The notes under the pieces were generated by a model that was not told the DNA's origin, ran no database searches, and was given only the letters and a program-made list of their open reading frames with translations. The position numbers and the translations under genes are program-made. A stretch of DNA of 64,000 bases, from positions 1,612,001 to 1,676,000 of the forward strand of contig CBDFHN010000002.1 in NCBI GenBank assembly GCA_965247735.1, read 5' to 3'. This DNA is from JAOXRU01 sp965247735 (GTDB lineage Bacteria; Bacteroidota; Bacteroidia; Flavobacteriales; Flavobacteriaceae). Position 1 is the stretch's first letter. Every line of letters begins with the position of its first letter. Below are positions 1 to 8,717 of this stretch, piece after piece.

Positions 1-2313
1 AATAATTGCTCCCCAGGGTTTAAATTTGCTTCCTAATGCTAGTACATCTAACTTAATATTAGCTCCAATTATTGGGTTCATGAGTAGTTGTCCTTCTAAC
101 TCGTAACCTACATTGTTATTGCTAGCATTACCAAAACCTATACCCAAGCCCATGGCAATTTTTGGAGAAATAAGCTCAAAACTCATCGGTAACCTATTTA
201 ACCGCTTTGCCAACTTATTAAACTTCCCTGCTTTTTTTGCTTTTACTTTGCTGTCTATTTGTTTAGCATCACTAACTCCAAAAGTGCCGTCTATAAAATC
301 GTGTATCCACATTAATGGAGCAAGCATAAGCTGAAACTTTTTCTCATAAAGTTTATTAAGGTCAAAAGGTGTACTATCTCCTACTTGACATTGTATGCCT
401 ATTTCAAAACTTGTTTTTTGCCCTACATAACCAACCAAAGCATTGCTTATTTCTTTGTCTAGTATTTTTTGTCGTTCTCTAGAGTTTGATGACACTAGTT
501 TGGGTTTTCCATTACTTTCTATGCCATGATTAAATCTTGAATAATAGTTTGCAGTTGCATCTGTGGTTTTATAATATAAAGGGGTTTCTATATTATAATT
601 GAAATTAAGTACCCATTTTAAATCTGGATATACTGCTAATTTAATAATTTGGCTAGGATACCTACAGGTTGCTATTGGTAATGCGTATTGTTGTTTTAAA
701 TCTTCGTTTTTTATCATTTTCAACAAATACCTAATAACCCAAAGGTTTTTTATTGCCTCTCCTAGCATACCGTTTTTCAGATACTTTTGCTCGTAGGCTA
801 AATAATCTAAGACCTTGCTATCATAGCTTTTATTATAAACATAGCCCATTTGCAACTCAATAGTATCTCCATTTACTTTATAGGTGCTATATTTATCAGG
901 ATTAGGACTACCATCTTCTATAAGCCATTGTTTTAATGCCTGTTTTTTATCTACAATATTTTTTAAACTATGTTCCTCCGCCTCATAACATTTATAGCCC
1001 TCTCCTGGGTTGTGGTCGGATATACTTAACTCCTTTAAAGTAATGATTACTTTTTCTTTTTTGCTATCAGCAGCAACAAAACTAAAAGGTTTAGAAAAAC
1101 TACTTATTTCTCCTTCTGTATTAGTACATTCTTCATTAAAAATCTCCACAGAATCATTAGAACCCGCTTTTACCGTTATTGCGGTAAATTTACAAGGATC
1201 GAATGCTTCGCAGGTAAATTGTTGTTTTTTTACCTCAACAAACATATTGCCCGCAGCTACTTCTCTTAAAGCAATGGCTTCCCCTTGCGTAATATATATT
1301 ACTTCAATTTCATTAGTAGTAGTAAATTCTATTGGCTTAGTACGCTTATAACGTGCTGCATTTTTTGCCGCTTTTTGTTGTATTTCTCTTGTTGTCCAGC
1401 CTCTTACTTTTTCATAGTCTTCCCAGTCCATTCGTACTGCAACAGGCTCATTATTAGGCGCTAAAACAGGGAAGTCTGCTCCTACACTATAATAAGACCC
1501 TTTCCTTTGTTTTGCTTCTCCCATATACACAGCGTCTTCATTATAAATAGTAGATGCTTTTATTACTGCTGTATAATTTTCAGTCCCTTCTTTATGGCCT
1601 ATTTTCCCTCTCCATTTTTCATTTATAAGGAATTCAAAATTTAAATCTAAGTTTAAGTTGTCTCCATTAATATCCGCATAGTTAATATAATGTACATCTG
1701 GAGATTTGGTAACCTTAGTCCCTTTATGAAAAAAGTCTACCTCTAACTTTACATAATTGTGAAACCCCAAGGTATAATCTGGTAATGCATGCGTGGTAAT
1801 TGCTATAGACACTGTTTTTCCGTATTGACAAACAATATTTTCGCCTTTTTTTATGGTACCCTCAAATTTTGCATCAAGAATAGCAGGATCTCCTTTTATG
1901 GTTAGCATTTTGCCAATAGGATGGTTAAACTCAGGATAATTTATAAAAGCTTCCAACCAAAATTTCTTTCCTAAATTATTTTTCTCTTTACTAATCTCCG
2001 TAATATTTACGGCAGTGGCCATTGCATAATCAATACCAATACCATATACAGTAATAGGTATTTTCTTTTTATTAGACCATTTTCCCCAGCAATTAATCTT
2101 TTGTGCCACATCTAAGGCTAGTATTTTAGGTAAATTTTCTGCTGGGGTCCAAATCCATTTTATGTCTTTTTTCAGCTGTTTAAGTTCTGCTGCAGAAAGC
2201 TTATCTGAAAATATTGCTTTTATTCCCATAGTGCCACCAAAGGGAATAACTATAGTAGCCACATCTGCTTGTAAATTGGTTTCTCTTGGTACTATTTTTA
2301 TGATTCCTGCCAT
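1..2313 (-). CDS. Large T6SS-operon protein of unknown function (C-terminus beyond left edge)
   Basis: The minus-strand frame starting at the ATG at 2311-2313 stays open to base 1, giving at least 771 codons with the stop outside the window. The N-terminus reads MAGIIKIVPRETNLQADVAT, with no signal peptide. I recognise no domain. The visible sequence is largely hydrophilic, mixed beta-like and lysine-rich in places; the last visible part is Gly/Asn-rich (IAMGLGIGFGNASNNNVGYE). The start lies 4 bases after the stop of the PAAR-like gene, so it is almost certainly the distal gene of the VgrG operon. By position it could be a structural or effector cargo protein of the T6SS, but that is inference. 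Plus-strand frames here are shadows. Confidence 0.8.
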   Translation of the reverse strand, partial: MAGIIKIVPRETNLQADVATIVIPFGGTMGIKAIFSDKLSAAELKQLKKDIKWIWTPAENLPKILALDVAQKINCWGKWSNKKKIPITVYGIGIDYAMATAVNITEISKEKNNLGKKFWLEAFINYPEFNHPIGKMLTIKGDPAILDAKFEGTIKKGENIVCQYGKTVSIAITTHALPDYTLGFHNYVKLEVDFFHKGTKVTKSPDVHYINYADINGDNLNLDLNFEFLINEKWRGKIGHKEGTENYTAVIKASTIYNEDAVYMGEAKQRKGSYYSVGADFPVLAPNNEPVAVRMDWEDYEKVRGWTTREIQQKAAKNAARYKRTKPIEFTTTNEIEVIYITQGEAIALREVAAGNMFVEVKKQQFTCEAFDPCKFTAITVKAGSNDSVEIFNEECTNTEGEISSFSKPFSFVAADSKKEKVIITLKELSISDHNPGEGYKCYEAEEHSLKNIVDKKQALKQWLIEDGSPNPDKYSTYKVNGDTIELQMGYVYNKSYDSKVLDYLAYEQKYLKNGMLGEAIKNLWVIRYLLKMIKNEDLKQQYALPIATCRYPSQIIKLAVYPDLKWVLNFNYNIETPLYYKTTDATANYYSRFNHGIESNGKPKLVSSNSRERQKILDKEISNALVGYVGQKTSFEIGIQCQVGDSTPFDLNKLYEKKFQLMLAPLMWIHDFIDGTFGVSDAKQIDSKVKAKKAGKFNKLAKRLNRLPMSFELISPKIAMGLGIGFGNASNNNVGYELEGQLLMNPIIGANIKLDVLALGSKFKPWGAII

Positions 2314-2317
2314 AACT

Positions 2318-2824
2318 TTATATTTCAGATGCTTTAAGTGCCGCTGTTGTAGGTATTGGTTTTGTTACTTCCGAGGCATTAGCCAATGGATTTACTTGGC
2401 TTGCAGTATCTTCTTCTTTTTCTTCTTGCTCAAAATTTTGTTCTGATGGCTCCCCTGTTTGCCCATGAAAAGTAATACTTACACAAGGTGCACCTGCTAT
2501 AACACAAGTGGCTTTACTACCTTCTAATAATGGATTACCACTATTTTCTGAAAGTGTTATATTATCGTAAAAATCTGTCCATTCGGTAATGTTGGGCTGG
2601 CATGGTTTATAGCCACTTGGTGTGGGTTGTAATTTGCATTGTCCAAATGTTTTTTTCTCAAAGGGCAGTCCTATTTCTTTATTGGTAGCAACCAACTTTT
2701 CTGCACTATCGGAGTCGTTTATATAACGTTTACTTTGTGTTGTAACTACCAATTTATCTGGAGAATCTCCATTTTGGCATTCGCATTCTGCCCCATGACA
2801 TACTAATTTCCCTTCTGCTCCCAT
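2318..2824 (-). CDS. PAAR-like DUF4280 protein (T6SS spike-tip candidate)
   Basis: A 168-residue protein with the DUF4280 pattern: an N-terminal cysteine cluster (LVCHGAECEC, residues about 8-17), further spaced cysteines (GQCKLQPTPSGYKPCQPN) and a closing segment ATCVIAGAPCVSITFHGQ, followed by an acidic Glu-rich tail. DUF4280 proteins are PAAR-like and are found next to VgrG in Bacteroidota and other phyla, where they are thought to cap the spike and bind a metal through Cys/His. The last ~50 residues (EQEEKEEDTA and onwards) are low-complexity and may dock cargo. It lies in the VgrG operon, with 4 bases to the next gene and 23 from the previous one. The family call is by motif memory; spike-tip function is inferred from family and context. 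Confidence 0.8.
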   Translation of the reverse strand: MGAEGKLVCHGAECECQNGDSPDKLVVTTQSKRYINDSDSAEKLVATNKEIGLPFEKKTFGQCKLQPTPSGYKPCQPNITEWTDFYDNITLSENSGNPLLEGSKATCVIAGAPCVSITFHGQTGEPSEQNFEQEEKEEDTASQVNPLANASEVTKPIPTTAALKASEI

Positions 2825-2847
2825 TGCTCTTTGTTTTATAAAGAAAT

Positions 2848-3762
2848 CTAAAAAAAGAATCTCTTTTTTGGTTTCTTTTTTATGATATCTTTTTCTGCTC
2901 TGTGTATAATAGTAGTGGTTATTGTCTTATGGTTAATTTTATCTTTTGTTAATACAGCTTTACTTCTAATTTCCTTAATTAAATGAGTTGTAGCGCTTAA
3001 TTCATAATCAATTATTGTATTAGCCTCTAAATCTTGTTCTTCTTTATATGTTATAGCCTTACTAATACCATTAAAGCTCATTGCTATAATTCCTTCTCTA
3101 ATATGTTCTTGTTGCGTTAGCAGCTCTCCTTTGTAATATGTACAAGGATTGTAAGAACTAAACGAGGGCAAAAGAATATTTAGTTTTTGTTTTTTTCTAA
3201 AAGAAAATGTATTGTAAATAGGTTTAAAAAATAGAGCCCAAAACCATTCTTTTTCCATTACAGATTGTAATGTGTATTCAGATTCCATATTCTGTGATAT
3301 TAATTCCAAATATCTAGTTATGAGGAGTCCTTTGTATTCCTTATTGGTTCTGATTTTAAATTTCTTATACCGTTCTATAATTTCATTATAATTATCAATT
3401 CCAAGCACCTCTCCTTGGGGGCTAACTTCTAGTACAACTGGATATAGCACTTGTTTGCTAAAGTTTTCTGCTAAACTATCTACAACATTATCCAGACTAG
3501 CATTGTTTATATAAACTTGACTTTTGCTTAGTGTTACTAGCCAATTTTTGCTGCTTAAATTTTTATTAATATACGAAATAGTAATATTGTATTGTATTTT
3601 TTGAGTGTATTCTGTAGTATTATACTCCGTTACAACACCATAAGTACGTGTACGCTCACCAGAATCATCATCTACATCATAATTATCCTTGTTCTTAAAA
3701 CCAACAATAAATGGCATTCCGTTTGTTAATTTTGCTATTGGTATGTTGGTATTGTTTTGCAT
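2848..3762 (-). CDS. Conserved hypothetical protein of VgrG operon
   Basis: A 304-residue soluble protein starting MQNNTNIPIAKLTNGMPFIV, with no signal peptide or transmembrane segment and a very basic C-terminus (KKKPKKRFFF). I do not recognise a domain. The first ~80 residues look beta-rich, and the middle contains a Trp/Phe-rich stretch (EKEWFWALFFKPIYNTFSF). It sits between the lipoprotein gene (30 bases upstream in transcription order) and the DUF4280 gene (23 bases downstream). Genes of this size and position, between VgrG effectors and PAAR-like tips, are often adaptors that load effectors in other T6SS operons. That role is only a guess here. Confidence 0.7.
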   Translation of the reverse strand: MQNNTNIPIAKLTNGMPFIVGFKNKDNYDVDDDSGERTRTYGVVTEYNTTEYTQKIQYNITISYINKNLSSKNWLVTLSKSQVYINNASLDNVVDSLAENFSKQVLYPVVLEVSPQGEVLGIDNYNEIIERYKKFKIRTNKEYKGLLITRYLELISQNMESEYTLQSVMEKEWFWALFFKPIYNTFSFRKKQKLNILLPSFSSYNPCTYYKGELLTQQEHIREGIIAMSFNGISKAITYKEEQDLEANTIIDYELSATTHLIKEIRSKAVLTKDKINHKTITTTIIHRAEKDIIKKKPKKRFFF

Positions 3763-3792
3763 TACTAGTTTTATCTTAAATTTTTTTTACAC

Positions 3793-4443
3793 CTAATTTT
3801 CACGAGGCTCTAAAACACCACCTTTTTGGGTGTCTAATACTTTACCTGTATTACCGTCTAATAATTTTGCCTCCATTGGAAAGCCTTTACCTATACCAAC
3901 TCCTGTACTATCTGGATAAGTAATTTTCCATATATTTCTTTTAAATTCCTTAGAATACATACGCTCTATACTTGTATTATAAGTACTAGTAGGCTTGTAA
4001 CCTAAGGTTATAGGTATCTTATTAGACACACAATAATTTAGTACATCATCCCATGTAAAGGCATAACCCTCATCATAGTTGGTTTCTTTTGTGAGTTTTC
4101 CTTCTTTATCATAATCGTACCAAATGCCTTTTTCATTTCCAATACTACCTTCATTAAATAAAACTCCTTTATACTTAATCTCTCCATTAGATGAGTAGCT
4201 TTTTAAAACACAAAAAGGTGAATTTTTAAAGAACAGAACCTCTTGTGTTGAAAATTGCTCTATAGTTAAACTATCATCTTCAATAATTCTTCTACCGTTA
4301 ACTTGATTTTCCTTAAAATCTTCGATGTTAAATATTTCAAAACTATTATCTATAGTAGGTATGTGAAAATTATGCTCCTTTTGTGGCATTTGAATGGTTT
4401 TACAACTGGTTATAAGAATTAGTAATACTATTGCTTTTTTCAT
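3793..4443 (-). CDS. Lipoprotein, candidate immunity protein for the adjacent metalloprotease
   Basis: A 216-residue protein with a lipoprotein signal peptide: MKKAIVLLILITSCKTIQ, lipobox LITSC with the lipidated Cys at residue 14. The mature part contains a MORN-like strand (GIWYDYDKEGKLTKETNYDEG, broadly residues 105-125) seen in many Bacteroidota surface or periplasmic lipoproteins. The start is 8 bases after the stop of the metalloprotease gene. A periplasm-facing lipoprotein directly downstream of a T6SS-associated peptidase fits an immunity protein that protects the cell from its own or sibling effector. That role is inferred from gene order only; it could also be an unrelated cell-envelope protein. 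Confidence 0.75.
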   Translation of the reverse strand: MKKAIVLLILITSCKTIQMPQKEHNFHIPTIDNSFEIFNIEDFKENQVNGRRIIEDDSLTIEQFSTQEVLFFKNSPFCVLKSYSSNGEIKYKGVLFNEGSIGNEKGIWYDYDKEGKLTKETNYDEGYAFTWDDVLNYCVSNKIPITLGYKPTSTYNTSIERMYSKEFKRNIWKITYPDSTGVGIGKGFPMEAKLLDGNTGKVLDTQKGGVLEPREN

Positions 4444-4451
4444 AATTTTAG

Positions 4452-6026
4452 TTATTCAGGATCAGCCGCGGTATTTGCTATAGCCCACTGCCAATGTTGT
4501 AAACTATAACGTGCTGTTTTGTATGCGGCGTTGCTTACTCCTTTGTGATGGGTATAGCTTAATAAATTATTGATGCTTTTGTATGTAAACGTGTATTGTG
4601 CATTGGCATCTGCCTCGCTATTGCTAAAGGTATGTGCTAGGTTTAGTGCATGTAGTATTTCGTGTGCTGCCGTTTGGTCGTTAGAGTTTTTTAATAACAC
4701 GGTATAATCACTGCCTGGAAAGGCAAATCCAGCTTTACTAAGCGTTGGGTCTGGATGGTAGCCTTTTTCATCAAAAATAAATACTTTAAAATAATCATCG
4801 TACTTATTAGCATCCAAAGGGTTGTTCTGTCTTAGTGCTTCTTTAAAGAAATAATCTAAAGAACCTATAATGCCTCCTTTATCATCAATTTCCCCATTAG
4901 TTACATATCTTCCATTAAACTTTGTGTTAACACTAACCCTTGTACCATCAGCTTTAGTTATATAAAGGTTAACTAGGTTTAAGGTTTCTGTAGTAGAATC
5001 GGAGTGTAAATCAATTAGAGCTTGTTTTAGGTATTTTTTTAAGTTTCCAGTATTATAATTGGAAGTATTTCCAGTTCTTTCTCTTCTTCTTAGCTTTGTT
5101 GTAATTCCAATAAATAACACTTTTTTTGTTTTTCGGTGTATTCGGTTATTGGCTTTTATAATAAGTTTTCCTACTACTTCTTCTTTTGTAATGCTACTTT
5201 GTTCTTTATGGTTTGGGTCTCCACAAAAGTCGTCTCCTACTTTTTTGGCAATTGCTATAACCTTAAGAACTTGGTCGGTAGCAAATGTTTTTTTACAGGT
5301 AATTGTAATGTCTTGCATGGTAGGCGTACCACTTGTTACAGTTTTAGTTAAGTTTTCTGGTGCTATTGTAAAAAACTCTTTTTGGGCTTCTTCTAGCTTA
5401 ATTTTCAGCTCATCCGGTTCTTTTTTCACATGGATATAGGCTTGTATTGTAACCGATACGTCAGGGTCACTTTCTTTTTTATAAATAGACAGGTATGAGG
5501 TATGAAACTCGTCCATAACAGGTTTTCCAGAAGCGTCTATAATTGTGTTTCCTCTGTTATCTTCTTTGTGTTTCCAACTTATTTTTGTGGGATTATATTC
5601 GTTCTTTATACTTACTAACAGAGGTTTATTTTCTTTGAAATGACCTCTAAATTCATTTGAGTCTGTTTCTAAAGTTCTATGTCTTGCGTCAATATATTGT
5701 TTGGCTACAATATCTTTATAATCGATATTATTAAACAAGCCTGCGCTATCTTTATAATCACCTTTGCGTAACCAATCGAAACCAAACTCTCCTACCCAAG
5801 TATCTTTTGGCCTAAACTCTACAAAACATTCTATTGTAATAGGTGTACCTCTTGTTATATTATTATCAGGAGCCTCATCCGCATCTCCAAAAAAATGTCC
5901 ATCTTCTGATGTTTGTACTATTTTTTTTCCTGCAATGCTATTAATATCTCCACCACTATAATTAGTGATATTTGTTGCTTTTTCTATATAGTTACCTTTC
6001 GCTATTTTTACAATTTCTCCACCCAT
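4452..6026 (-). CDS. T6SS-associated zinc metalloprotease, effector candidate
   Basis: A 524-residue protein. The C-terminal part holds HEILHALNLAH at residues 455-465, an exact HExxHxxxxxH zinc-binding signature of metzincin-type peptidases: H455, H459 and H465 are the ligands and E456 the general base. About 20 residues later INNLLSY occupies the place of the usual Met-turn, with Leu where Met is typical. The N-terminus (MGGEIVKIAKGNYIEKATN) has no signal peptide and resembles the N-terminal stretches of other Bacteroidota VgrG-cluster cargo proteins. The middle contains Ig-like or beta-sandwich-looking sequence (TVTSGTPTMQDITITCKK). It starts 3 bases after the VgrG stop, so it is co-translated with the spike. 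Peptidase activity is inferred from the motif; delivery by T6SS is inferred from context. Confidence 0.8.
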   Translation of the reverse strand: MGGEIVKIAKGNYIEKATNITNYSGGDINSIAGKKIVQTSEDGHFFGDADEAPDNNITRGTPITIECFVEFRPKDTWVGEFGFDWLRKGDYKDSAGLFNNIDYKDIVAKQYIDARHRTLETDSNEFRGHFKENKPLLVSIKNEYNPTKISWKHKEDNRGNTIIDASGKPVMDEFHTSYLSIYKKESDPDVSVTIQAYIHVKKEPDELKIKLEEAQKEFFTIAPENLTKTVTSGTPTMQDITITCKKTFATDQVLKVIAIAKKVGDDFCGDPNHKEQSSITKEEVVGKLIIKANNRIHRKTKKVLFIGITTKLRRRERTGNTSNYNTGNLKKYLKQALIDLHSDSTTETLNLVNLYITKADGTRVSVNTKFNGRYVTNGEIDDKGGIIGSLDYFFKEALRQNNPLDANKYDDYFKVFIFDEKGYHPDPTLSKAGFAFPGSDYTVLLKNSNDQTAAHEILHALNLAHTFSNSEADANAQYTFTYKSINNLLSYTHHKGVSNAAYKTARYSLQHWQWAIANTAADPE

Positions 6027-6029
6027 AAT

Positions 6030-7925
6030 CTATGACAAATTACTATTTTCATTGCTATTGCTATTTAGTTTTCCTGTAGCATGGCTGTTCATATTCTCAG
6101 AAGCACTAAGAGTCATTTCTTTTTCAGCACTTTTGGTAATGTTATCTGCATTTGCTTCATAGTTACCATCTGCCATTTCATAAATGTTCGAAGCAATTAA
6201 TTTATAATCTGCACCAGAAGTAATATTATTGTGCTTGCCAATACCCGAAATCCTATTTTCTCCAATAGTTTCTTCCAAATTTTTACCCGCTGTAACATTA
6301 ATATTTTCACCTGCTTCTATATTTATATCCTTACCTGCTTTGATGTTTATATCCTTTAAGGCATTAATTGTTATCGTTTCTGCTTTAGTATCAATAATAA
6401 AATGATTCCCCTTTTTATCTGTAATCGTAATACTCTCGGCATTATCAGTATCATTAAACTCTAGCATATGACCAGATCTAGTAATAATACTCTTGATATT
6501 GTTGTTTTGCTTGCCTCCTGCTCCATTTCTACCATGAAACATTCCACCTTGTACATATGGTCGGTTGGGATCTCCATATTCAAAACCTACCATGACCTGA
6601 TCTCCAGTTTCTGGGATAAATACATGACCTCGATTTTTACCATGTTCATTTCCTTTTCCTGCATCAGGAGTCATTACTCTAATCCAATCGGAACGCATTA
6701 TGCCTTCTTGCCATAAAAACTGTACTTGTACTCTACCTTGGTTTTTAGGATCGGTATTGGAGATCACTTTGGCTACTTCCGGTTGGGCTATTGGTTTTGT
6801 TATTTCTGGTGCTGGTAATACTTCTAATCCGCCAGGTAGTGCAGTAATATCATTGGAATATTCGTAGTTGTTATTTGCTGTATGGATAATTTCAGTGATG
6901 ATGTATTCCCCATATTGTTTGATATCAAAATTGATTTTCTTTTTGATACTCGTTTGCGTCATGGTACTCATATCAAAATCGATATTCTTAAAACGGGCTG
7001 CGCTTATTTTTACTACCGATGCTAATCCTAATCCTGCTTTGCTACTGGTAGCTTTAAAAACATTTCCTAAGGCTGTAGCTTCGGCTTGTGAACGGGCTAA
7101 CTCCCTATCTATTCTCATTTTGTCTTCTACATAAGAAGGGGAAAGCTCCTGAGGAACTATAGTATATAACTTTTTGGATGCCTCAAAAGCGTCAAAGCCT
7201 AGCTCATTAAGTCCGTTTACTGTATTCCTTGTTTTATCGGCAAATTGATTGTCTTGTGCAGCATGATAAGAGATTTGTTTTTTTCGGGTAGCAAAAGTTT
7301 GCATTTGGATATCGACATTATGCATATCCTGTCCATATTGTAAAGTAGTGATTTTTGCTAAACTTGGTTTTCCAAAACAGAGTTGCGTTCCATCATAAAA
7401 CAACCATTCGTTGTATTTGGATGCCATCCGCTGTAAAAAATGAAAATGACTCTCATTATATTGTACCTCGTATGGAATAACTTCTTTATAGGTGGGGGCA
7501 ATGGCTACTTGTATATTTATATCTTGTACAACATCGTTGATAATGGTAGTTAGACTCTTTCCTGTCCATGATTGAGTATGTGGTCCTGCTTCTAATAATA
7601 CTGTTGGGGAAGAACCTGTAATAATAATATCTCCATCAAAACCTTCGGTATGTAATAATTGAATTCCTGTTATATATCCAAGAAAATCCTTGTCAGAGAA
7701 AGAGATGGTTAAAGACTCACCTAGAAAATCCTTGCTCTTATCCAAAGTATGTGAACCTAACTCCTCTACAACATCATGATCCAAGACAATCTCAAAAGTA
7801 TGATGTTCATTTATCTTCTGATTAAGTGTAATTTTCTTAAAATGAGTAATAAACTTATTTCCTATACTCATTACTACCTTGGGACGTATTGCACTCGATA
7901 TAAAATCGTTCTTTCTTCTGGACAT
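6030..7925 (-). CDS. vgrG: T6SS spike protein VgrG (TssI)
   Basis: A 631-residue VgrG. Residues ~1-360 correspond to the gp27-like/phage late-control D region (SIGNKFITHFKKITLNQKIN, then FHFLQRMASKYNEWLFYDG). Residues ~385-490 form the gp5-type OB-fold (DPKNQGRVQVQFLW, WIRVMTPDAG, GHVFIPETGDQVMVGFEYGD, PYVQGGMFHG). A repetitive beta-helix needle follows (INIKAGKDINIEAGENINV, ~525-560). The C-terminus is Asn/Ser-rich and carries no enzymatic extension, so cargo must be separate. It forms the trimeric spike at the tip of the Hcp tube. It is the first gene of the operon; about 790 bases of non-coding DNA lie upstream, where the promoter should be. No other core T6SS genes are in the window, so this is a satellite vgrG island or one end of a locus. 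Confidence 0.93.
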   Translation of the reverse strand: MSRRKNDFISSAIRPKVVMSIGNKFITHFKKITLNQKINEHHTFEIVLDHDVVEELGSHTLDKSKDFLGESLTISFSDKDFLGYITGIQLLHTEGFDGDIIITGSSPTVLLEAGPHTQSWTGKSLTTIINDVVQDINIQVAIAPTYKEVIPYEVQYNESHFHFLQRMASKYNEWLFYDGTQLCFGKPSLAKITTLQYGQDMHNVDIQMQTFATRKKQISYHAAQDNQFADKTRNTVNGLNELGFDAFEASKKLYTIVPQELSPSYVEDKMRIDRELARSQAEATALGNVFKATSSKAGLGLASVVKISAARFKNIDFDMSTMTQTSIKKKINFDIKQYGEYIITEIIHTANNNYEYSNDITALPGGLEVLPAPEITKPIAQPEVAKVISNTDPKNQGRVQVQFLWQEGIMRSDWIRVMTPDAGKGNEHGKNRGHVFIPETGDQVMVGFEYGDPNRPYVQGGMFHGRNGAGGKQNNNIKSIITRSGHMLEFNDTDNAESITITDKKGNHFIIDTKAETITINALKDINIKAGKDINIEAGENINVTAGKNLEETIGENRISGIGKHNNITSGADYKLIASNIYEMADGNYEANADNITKSAEKEMTLSASENMNSHATGKLNSNSNENSNLS

Positions 7926-8717
7926 CTCTTTTGATTTATTATTGATGATTTATTATTGTTTATTGTTTATTGATGCTTACTCTTGCTTTTAAATATTGTT
8001 TATTACTTACTCAAACCCTCTATTTCGTTTAGTTGTGTAATCGGTTATACACATACTGCATACTATCAACTGCCTACTAATAACTACTCACTTCCACTCT
8101 TCGCTATTGGCTATTGCCTTTTTTAAAACTGTTTATTTTACTTACTCGTACTTTTAAAACTGTTTATTACTTACTCTTGCTCTATATTTTGTTTAATTGT
8201 GTAATCGGTTAACAACTATACAATTGAACTTCTTACTCTACTATTGGCTTTTCGCTATTGGCTCTTCACTTTTTTAACTGTTTATTTGGTTACAGTCTTA
8301 ACTACTTCCTTTTGTTTTTTGAACTTTTGGTATTTGTTTTTTAACTTTTACCTCTTTTACTGTTCCCTTTTTTAATTGGTTAACGTATTTTTTATTATTC
8401 CTTAATCTTGTTCATTATTTAGCATTAAAGATTGATTTTTAGCAAAGCCATATAGGCATAATCGAAATGATTATACATAACAACATTTTATGCTGTACTA
8501 CTAAACAATGAGGTTACCGTTATAATTACCAAATTTTGGCAATCATACGTTATTAATGAGGTTGCTATTTACCGAAAAAAATTCTGAAAGTGATATCCAA
8601 CTCTTGAGGTGAAACAAAGATTTTTAACCAGTAGGTGATTTTACTAGTCAAATGTAGGAAAAATATTCTATATAAAAAATAAAACATATGAAAATAGTCA
8701 TTTATTTTCATAAAATG
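7926..8717. repeat. Non-coding 790-bp stretch with a degenerate duplicated segment
   Basis: No convincing gene. Two partly matching copies of a ~150-base segment are visible. One starts near 7997 (TGTTTATTACTTACTC, later TTGTGTAATCGGTTA, then ACTCTTCGCTATTGGCT near 8096). The other starts near 8161, with the same words in the same order. The rest is T-rich low-complexity sequence. It lies upstream of vgrG and downstream of the helicase-associated-repeat gene, so it must hold the vgrG promoter, but I could not single out a convincing Bacteroidota -7/-33 pair. Confidence 0.5.
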
